Below the pieces are notes generated by a model. It did no database searches and had not been told where the DNA came from. It saw nothing but the letters and a program-made list of their open reading frames with translations. From Bidens hawaiensis (taxonomy: Eukaryota; Streptophyta; Magnoliopsida; Asterales; Asteraceae), in contig JAIQDT010000231.1 in NCBI GenBank assembly GCA_021521415.1, positions 310,001 to 374,000 on the forward strand: a stretch of DNA of 64,000 bases, written 5' to 3'. The translations under genes and the position numbers were made by a program. Of the stretch, positions 58,138 to 64,000 are shown in pieces. Position 1 is the stretch's first letter; each line of letters starts with the position of its first letter.

Positions 58138-59585
58138 CATCCAAGTAATAACATCAGGGTCGGGCAAACGTACAACCCAAACACGTAACATCTCATCCAG
58201 CGTATGCAAACACAAAGTAGGCATATTTAACATCCGTAGTCGATAGCGACTACTAACATCGCCAAATATTGGCCATACAATAATACATACATACATACAT
58301 ATGATAATATCACCTCAAGGCCTACCCTATACAAGTAAGCCCATCCAAAATAATTTTAAACAATTCATCAAGCAAAATCGCTTAGGTGTGCATGCTAGCC
58401 CAAAATCTTAAAAGAGTAAAAAGGGTCATCATGAACTCACCTGACACCCGACACGTATTCACCACGAGCTAGGTAACCTCTAAGTAATCCCAAAACTCAA
58501 ACACATGTCGGTTTACATATAAACATTACAATCGACATCGAAAGGACTCGTTTATCCTATGAGACGTTCTAACATGGTTCGAGTTACCTAAAGTCTCGAT
58601 CATCATAACAGCCCCCGGGGCCTTACATTCACCAACACGACCCTTAGATACTCCCGGGAATAAAGAATTCCCAATTTACCCCGGAAGCACTAGGTGATAC
58701 TAACACGCGCGTTTAAGAGTCGTTTAGGCCGTTAACATATAACTCAGCCCCGCGTGGACCTAATATGATAAAATCACAGCCAACAAGTCCACGCGACGCT
58801 ACACGAGTCAAATGAGTCGGTAACTCGCAAGTACAACGCACCAACTATTCAATAAACGCAATTGCGCGTTGTATCGACCCGTTTGAGTAACCAATAACCA
58901 ATTCAGCCGCATAACTTATAAAAATGATTTTTCAACAGCCAGTACATCAAACCAAGTTCCCCCGGGCTGAATTGGTCGTTAATTCCTTCAACCCTCGCGT
59001 TAAACTCATCAAACTACAATTCTAGTCAACCCGAACACTAACAATCAAACTACAACTAGTTGACCAATCTAACGAGCACCAATCAATATGATTTTTAAGT
59101 ATGTTATGCTAAACATACCTAGGAAGATTTTGGTGCAAAAACCTCAACCAAAACAGTCCCGAAACCGCTCAATTGGAAAGCCGCCCAGTTAACCTAAAAC
59201 AAGTCGTATATCGATCAATACGCGTAATATAATGATCAATTAAGGTGTAAAAGACTTGTAGGAACATAGTACTAACCTTCAATTGAAGTTTTAAACCTTA
59301 ACCATGGCTGCACAAAAGAAAATCGTAGGGGAGGAGGGGGGCTTCCCTTTGGTCCGATCGGCCTAGAGGATGGGGAGGGGTTAGGGTTTTTATGTTTTAT
59401 GTTATAATATAAAAAGTTTCATTCTAGCCCCTCCAAGATGAAAGATATGGCAACTTCAAAGAAATCTAAATGATTTAACGTACCGGGATGACGAGCAGGT
59501 TTTCGAGAAATGTCGGTTAAATCCCGAGAATTATGCATACTCTACATGCTTTAAATCTTTAAACCGAAAATTAGCGGGCGTTACA
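57562..59585 (-). repeat. 3' LTR of the gag-less Tekay-type element
   Basis: 2,024 bp, TGTAAGACCCC to GCGGGCGTTACA, with a long (TA)n tract (58,079-58,136). The minus-strand PPT GGGGGGTGGACT follows at 59,586-59,600. The 58,078-58,296 ORF is only translated (TA)n plus flank. Confidence 0.92.
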
Positions 59586-62500
59586 AGTCCACCCCCCTTA
59601 CAATGGGATTCGTCCCCGAATCCCGATGCGACAGGAACAACTTCGGATAGAGTTTCATCATCACGTCTTCGGACTCCCAAGTATCCTCGGAACCCCTACG
59701 GTGCCTCCACTGCACCTTAACCTGCTTCACCTCCTTACTCCTCAAACGCCTTTCCTGACGATCAATTATAGCAGCCGGTTCTTCAATGTAGTTCAATTTA
59801 ATATCAAGTTCAATGTCATCAAGAGGCACATGGGCCTCACCATTTGCTAAACATTTCCTCAAATGGGACACGTGGAAAGTAGGGTGAATCCCCAGGAGCT
59901 CTTCGGGCAACTCCAATCTATACGCTAACTCACCAACATGGGACAATATACGGAACGGATCAATAAACCCCGGACTAAGCTTCCCCCTCTTACGAAAACA
60001 AATAATACCCTTCCATGGAGAAACTTTCAACATAACTCAATCCCCAGCCTCAAACACAATAGGTCTTCGCCTTTTATCCGCATAGGATCTTTGACGATCA
60101 TGAGCGTCCTTCATAAAAGCCTTGATCTTATCGAGCTTCTCAATCGTAGCCTTAACCACCTCCAAACTACCCAACCATTTTCTGACCAATGGAACCCCAA
60201 CAGACCGGAGTACTATACCTCCTACCAATCGGGGAGTGATAACTGTTATTATAAGAGAACTCGACTAACGCTAAGTGACGATCCAAACTACCACCAAAAT
60301 CGATAACACAAGCCCGCAACATATCCTCGAGAGTCTGAATGGTCCTCTCGGACTGACCATCCATCTACGGGTGATAAGCGATACTAATGAGGAGTTTGGT
60401 ACCCATCTCCTCATGAAAACTTCTTCCAAAACCTGGAGGTAAAACGCGTATCCCTATCCGAAACAATAGATACCGGCACCCCATGCCTAGAAACGATCTC
60501 ACGAATAAACACATCGGCCAGCTGCTCAGTATTAAATGTTTCTCGAATCGGAAAAAAATGAGTGCTCTTGGTCAATCTATCAACGATTACCCAAATGGTG
60601 TCATAGCTACCCCTAGGAGTACGAGGTAGTTTAGCCACAAAATCCATCGTAAGGTGCTCCCACTTCCACTCAGGTATTTCCAGAGGTTGAAGTATCCCGA
60701 ACGGCTTCTGGTGCTCGGCCTTAACTGGCAGACACGTCAAACACTTACTCACGTACTGAGCCACCTCAAACTTCATCGCAGGCCACCAATAATTCTTCTT
60801 CAGGTCTTGGTACATCTTGGTCGCGCCCGTATGTATGGAATAGCGCGACTTGTGTGCTTCATCCAAAATTTTACCTCTGGATCCCCACATACCTCGGTAC
60901 CCATTGCCCATCCTTATACTTCACCCCATCACCGACGTCTTCAAACAATTTTTCTTGACCCAAATACGCTCTGACATAATCCATTCCACCTGTAAAGCTT
61001 CAATCTGAACATTGGCTATCTGTTTCAAAATATCGGGTTTAAGAATAAGTTGATAAGATTTCATACGAACAGGTTTCGGTCTCTCCTTCCGGCTCAACGC
61101 GTCGGCTACCACGTTAGCCTTATCAGGATGGTACATAATCTCCAGATCATAATCCTTAATCAACTCCAACCATCGATGCTGTCGCATATTCAGTTCCTTT
61201 TGTTCGAAGAAATACTTTAAGCTCTTATGATCGGTATAGATAACGCAAGGAACACCGTACAAATAATGCCTCCACAACTTAAGCGCAAACACAACCGCCG
61301 CCAGCTCTAAATCGTGAGTAGGATAATTCGCCTCATGAGGCTTTAATTGCCGTGTGGCATAGGCGATGACTCGACCTTGCTGCATCAGAACACACCCATG
61401 CCCCTGGTAAGAGACATCAGAATAAATCACCAGATCATCGGTGCCATCGGGTAAAGCTAGAATCAGGGCATGCGTCAACCTGTTCTTCAACTCGAGGAAA
61501 GCCTCCTCCTGCTCAGTACCCCAAACAAACTTAACGCTCTTCTTAGTAAACTTGGTCAATGATGAAGCAATTTTCGAAAAGTCGGGAATGAAGCGGCGGT
61601 AATACCCCGCCAAGCCTAGAAAACTACGAATTTCGGATGGAGACTTAGGAGATTCCCATTCGTTTACGGCTTCCACCTTTGCAGGGTCAACCAAAATACC
61701 ACTCGGGTTAATAACATGACCCAAGAAATAAACCTCACGTTGCCAAAAGGAACACTTAGAAAATTTCGCATACAACTTGTTCTTTCGCAGAGCTTCCAAA
61801 ACTTTCGTGAGATGACCGGCGTGATCGGATTCGCTTTTGGAATACACAAGAATGTCGTCAATGAACACAATAACCGAACGATCGAGCATCGGCCTACACA
61901 CCCAGTTCATAAGATCCATGAACGCAGCTGGTGCGTTGGTCAAACCGAAAGACATCACGAGGAACTCATAATGCCCATAACGAGTGCGGAAGGCAGTCTT
62001 AGGAATATCTTCCTCCCGAATTTTCAACTGATGATACCCGTACCTAAGGTCGATCTTCGAGAACCAACTAGCTCCTTGGAGCTGATCAAATAAGTCGTCG
62101 ATCCTTGGGAGGGGGTACCGATTTTTAACAATGAGTTTATTCAATTCACGGTAGTCAATGCATATCCGCATGTTACCGTCCTTCTTCTTAACGAATAGGA
62201 CTTGGGCACCCCAAGGTGAGATGCTCGGTCGAATGAAGCCCTTGTCGAGCAAGTCTTCCAATAGAGCCATAAGTTCTTTCTTACATTCGGTGCTAGACGG
62301 TAAGGGCTGGAGCAACGGGTTTGGCGCCCGGTACAAGGTCTATCTGGAACTCGACCTTGTGATCCGGTGGCACATCTGACAAATCATCTGGAAATATATC
62401 TGGGAAATCCCGAACAATAGGAACATCACCGACGGTAGTCGCCTCTGTGTTCACGTTTATAGCATACGCCAGATACGCCCCGCACCCCCGCTGCATCAAC

Positions 62501-62935
62501 TTTCTCGCCTTAAGCATGGATATGATATGTGGCGTCGCACCATTCCGATCACCGAAGACCGTAATTTGGGTCCCATCCGAGGCCCTTAGACGTACAAGTT
62601 TCTGACCACAAACGATCTGAGCATCAACACTTGCGAGCCAATCCATCCCAAGCACCACATCGAAACAGCCAAGCGGCATCAAGTACAGCCGCACCGGAAA
62701 TCTATACCCAGACAACTCGATGGAACAACCTTGAATAGCCCTAGACACGGAAATGGATTTTCCTACGGCAACCTCAACCTCAAACACATCGACTACGCGC
62801 TCGAGTGATTCATTCAACGAGGAACAGAAAGCGGTAGACACAAAACTTCTACTGTCACCATAATCAAATAATACCGATGCCTGTAATTCATCAAGTAAAA
62901 AGGTATCTGGGATAACATTACGCTCCTACTTTGCT
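59586..62935 (-). pseudogene. Pol remnant of Tekay type, frameshifted
   Basis: Minus-strand blocks in order: protease (about 62,900-62,300) whose active site reads DYG instead of DSG; RT with FIDDILVYS (about 61,850); RNase H (about 61,440); integrase HHCC region (about 60,860-60,720), [15 protein letters not shown] (about 60,450) and [13 protein letters not shown] (about 60,355-60,315); chromodomain ending WESEDVMMKLYPKLFL (about 59,630). Domains are very similar to the intact polyprotein at 16,835-21,475. Frame changes occur near 62,310, 60,915, 60,400 and 60,200, with a stop near 60,036. The copy cannot make a full polyprotein. Confidence 0.9.
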
Positions 62936-63455
62936 AAACAGTTGCACATACATTCTTGAAGGAGCGAGGAATTTAAGCGGTCAAGTACCACGGAACCCAG
63001 AGTGTCAGCATTCTACGGCTCAGCTAAACAATTACGCGCAAAGCATTCGAGAGGATAGGAAATGAACAGGAGAATTTAAGGAATGAGATGAACTTTAACG
63101 CTAACGGCACGAGAGTTAGCCATATCCTATCCCTACAAAGACGGAACCCTAACATAATCAGACACAAGTAGTATTCAGAACATGGAAGGTAAGGGTAAAC
63201 CGCTAATAACGTTGATCAAGTGTTATTAGTCGTTTACTTCACCAGCCCATCCTAAGCACCCCATGCCCAAACCATATTAGCATTCTATCTAACACTTAAA
63301 CAATTAATCACATACTGGAAAATTTAAAATTAAAAAGAATAACTAAACAATTTAAAGTTACCTCTTGGCGTGCAGCTACTCGCGGTGGGCATACTAGTTT
63401 TTCTCTTACAGTTCGAGTCCAAGCATTCGGGGATGCTCGGATCCCTCGAACCATG
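62936..63455 (-). other. Leader remnant; gag deleted
   Basis: Only about 520 bp separate the protease remnant from the PBS, against about 1.7 kb in the intact relative (16,439-18,180). No Gag core or zinc knuckle is present, so gag was lost by an internal deletion. No gene was seen here. Confidence 0.75.
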
Positions 63456-63467
63456 GCTCTGATACCA
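63456..63467 (-). other. Primer-binding site, initiator tRNA-Met type
   Basis: TGGTATCAGAGC on the minus strand, 3 bases from the LTR edge at 63,471. Confidence 0.9.
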
Positions 63468-63470
63468 ACT

Positions 63471-63932
63471 TGTAAGACCCCGAATCTCGGGAATCCTACA
63501 GTTGGTATTCATCCATCATACTTATAAAAATACTTAAACTTGAAAACAGTTCATTTCATTAAAACAACCAATTCAGAGTATAATTCTGCGGAAAACCATA
63601 ATTAATAAAAGAAGTTCCCAAAACCCGGGAGTTATGCCCAAAACCAATTTAAATATATTTGATAAAACTTTTTAAAAATAAATGTTTAATATTGAAATCT
63701 TTCATCCACGTATGCCCTTCACCGTCCAAGTAGCTTCGTGCACGTTCAAGCGATAAGGCATCCTCCTCCTAACCTGAAACTCACACTAACATACATACAA
63801 AGTCAGCTTGAGCTGAGTAAGTTCAAGTTTTAATAAATAACATCAATAATAATAATCATAATAGTCATTCCAAGGATTTTAAAATATAAAAGGGATACAT
63901 CAGTTAGGCCATCATCATCAATAAATAATCAT

Positions 63933-63975
<43 letters not shown>

Positions 63976-64000
63976 ACATCCAAGTAATAACATCAGGGTC
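63471..64000 (-). repeat. 5' LTR of the gag-less element, truncated by the window
   Basis: TGTAAGACCCC onward, matching 57,562-58,160 closely, but with a shorter (TA)n tract (63,936-63,968) than its partner (58,079-58,136). Confidence 0.92.

Larger units (their letters stand above)
57562..64000 (-). mobile_element. Minus-strand Tekay-type element lacking gag, runs past the window
   Basis: 3' LTR 57,562-59,585, PPT, pol remnants, PBS (63,456-63,467), 5' LTR from 63,471 to the window end. It is the same LTR family as the solo LTR at 11,655. Gag is absent. The target duplication cannot be checked because the right end is outside. Confidence 0.9.

Noticed and set aside
58078..58296. 72-codon ORF with an I-Y repeat tail
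   Set aside because: Its tail is the translation of a (TA)n microsatellite.

Overview
The window is nuclear DNA of a flowering plant and is almost entirely transposable elements. Evidence: Ty3-type polyproteins of plant Athila, Tat and Tekay (chromovirus) type, Ty1/copia gag, primer-binding sites for plant tRNA-Asp and initiator tRNA-Met, a Helitron carrying plant MLO exons, and a broken plant DOMON (AIR12-like) gene. The LTR families suggest an asterid, perhaps Asteraceae, but the sequence alone does not prove this. No intact single-copy host gene was found.

Layout. 1-5,236: 5' part (RT, protease, gag, PBS, LTR) of a minus-strand Athila-like element that landed in the antisense ORF (5,237-5,608) of a plus-strand Tat-type element, whose 3' LTR follows (about 6,060-6,620). 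7,392-8,039: minus-strand AIR12-like pseudogene with signal peptide and frameshifts. 9,014-36,945: a large inverted-repeat (foldback-like) element, split by a stack of nested insertions. The first is an old minus-strand Ty3 element with about 3-kb LTRs (9,202-32,666, TSD CATTT). Its left LTR holds a solo LTR (11,655-23,884, TSD TGATT). That solo LTR in turn holds a complete, apparently very young Tekay-type chromovirus (14,123-23,831, TSD TATAC) with a full 1,546-codon polyprotein. The right arm of the foldback has a 415-bp tandem duplication, one copy of which was hit by a further solo LTR (33,854-36,204, TSD ACGTA).

36,959-47,307: a non-coding long LTR element (LARD-like, TSD ACTCA). Its right LTR contains a MITE inside a (TA)n tract and a 2.6-kb non-autonomous Helitron with MLO exon fragments. 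47,313-52,445: copia remnants (LTR, PBS, gag, start of protease) interrupted by a solo LTR with an array of near-palindromes (49,067-51,335, TSD TTTGA), then a separate minus-strand copia LTR. 52,446-54,990: AT-rich DNA with no recognised gene. 55,000-64,000: a fragment of the Tekay family, broken by a second copy of the LARD-like LTR family, itself broken by a minus-strand Tekay-type element (57,562 to beyond the window) that has lost gag and carries frameshifts.

The elements do not form a host pathway. The only plausibly functional gene is the 16,835-21,475 polyprotein. It would supply Gag, protease, reverse transcriptase, RNase H and a chromodomain integrase for its own LTR-bounded element. 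Most boundaries were set by TG...CA ends, 5-bp target duplications and, for two insertions, an uninterrupted copy of the target elsewhere in the window.
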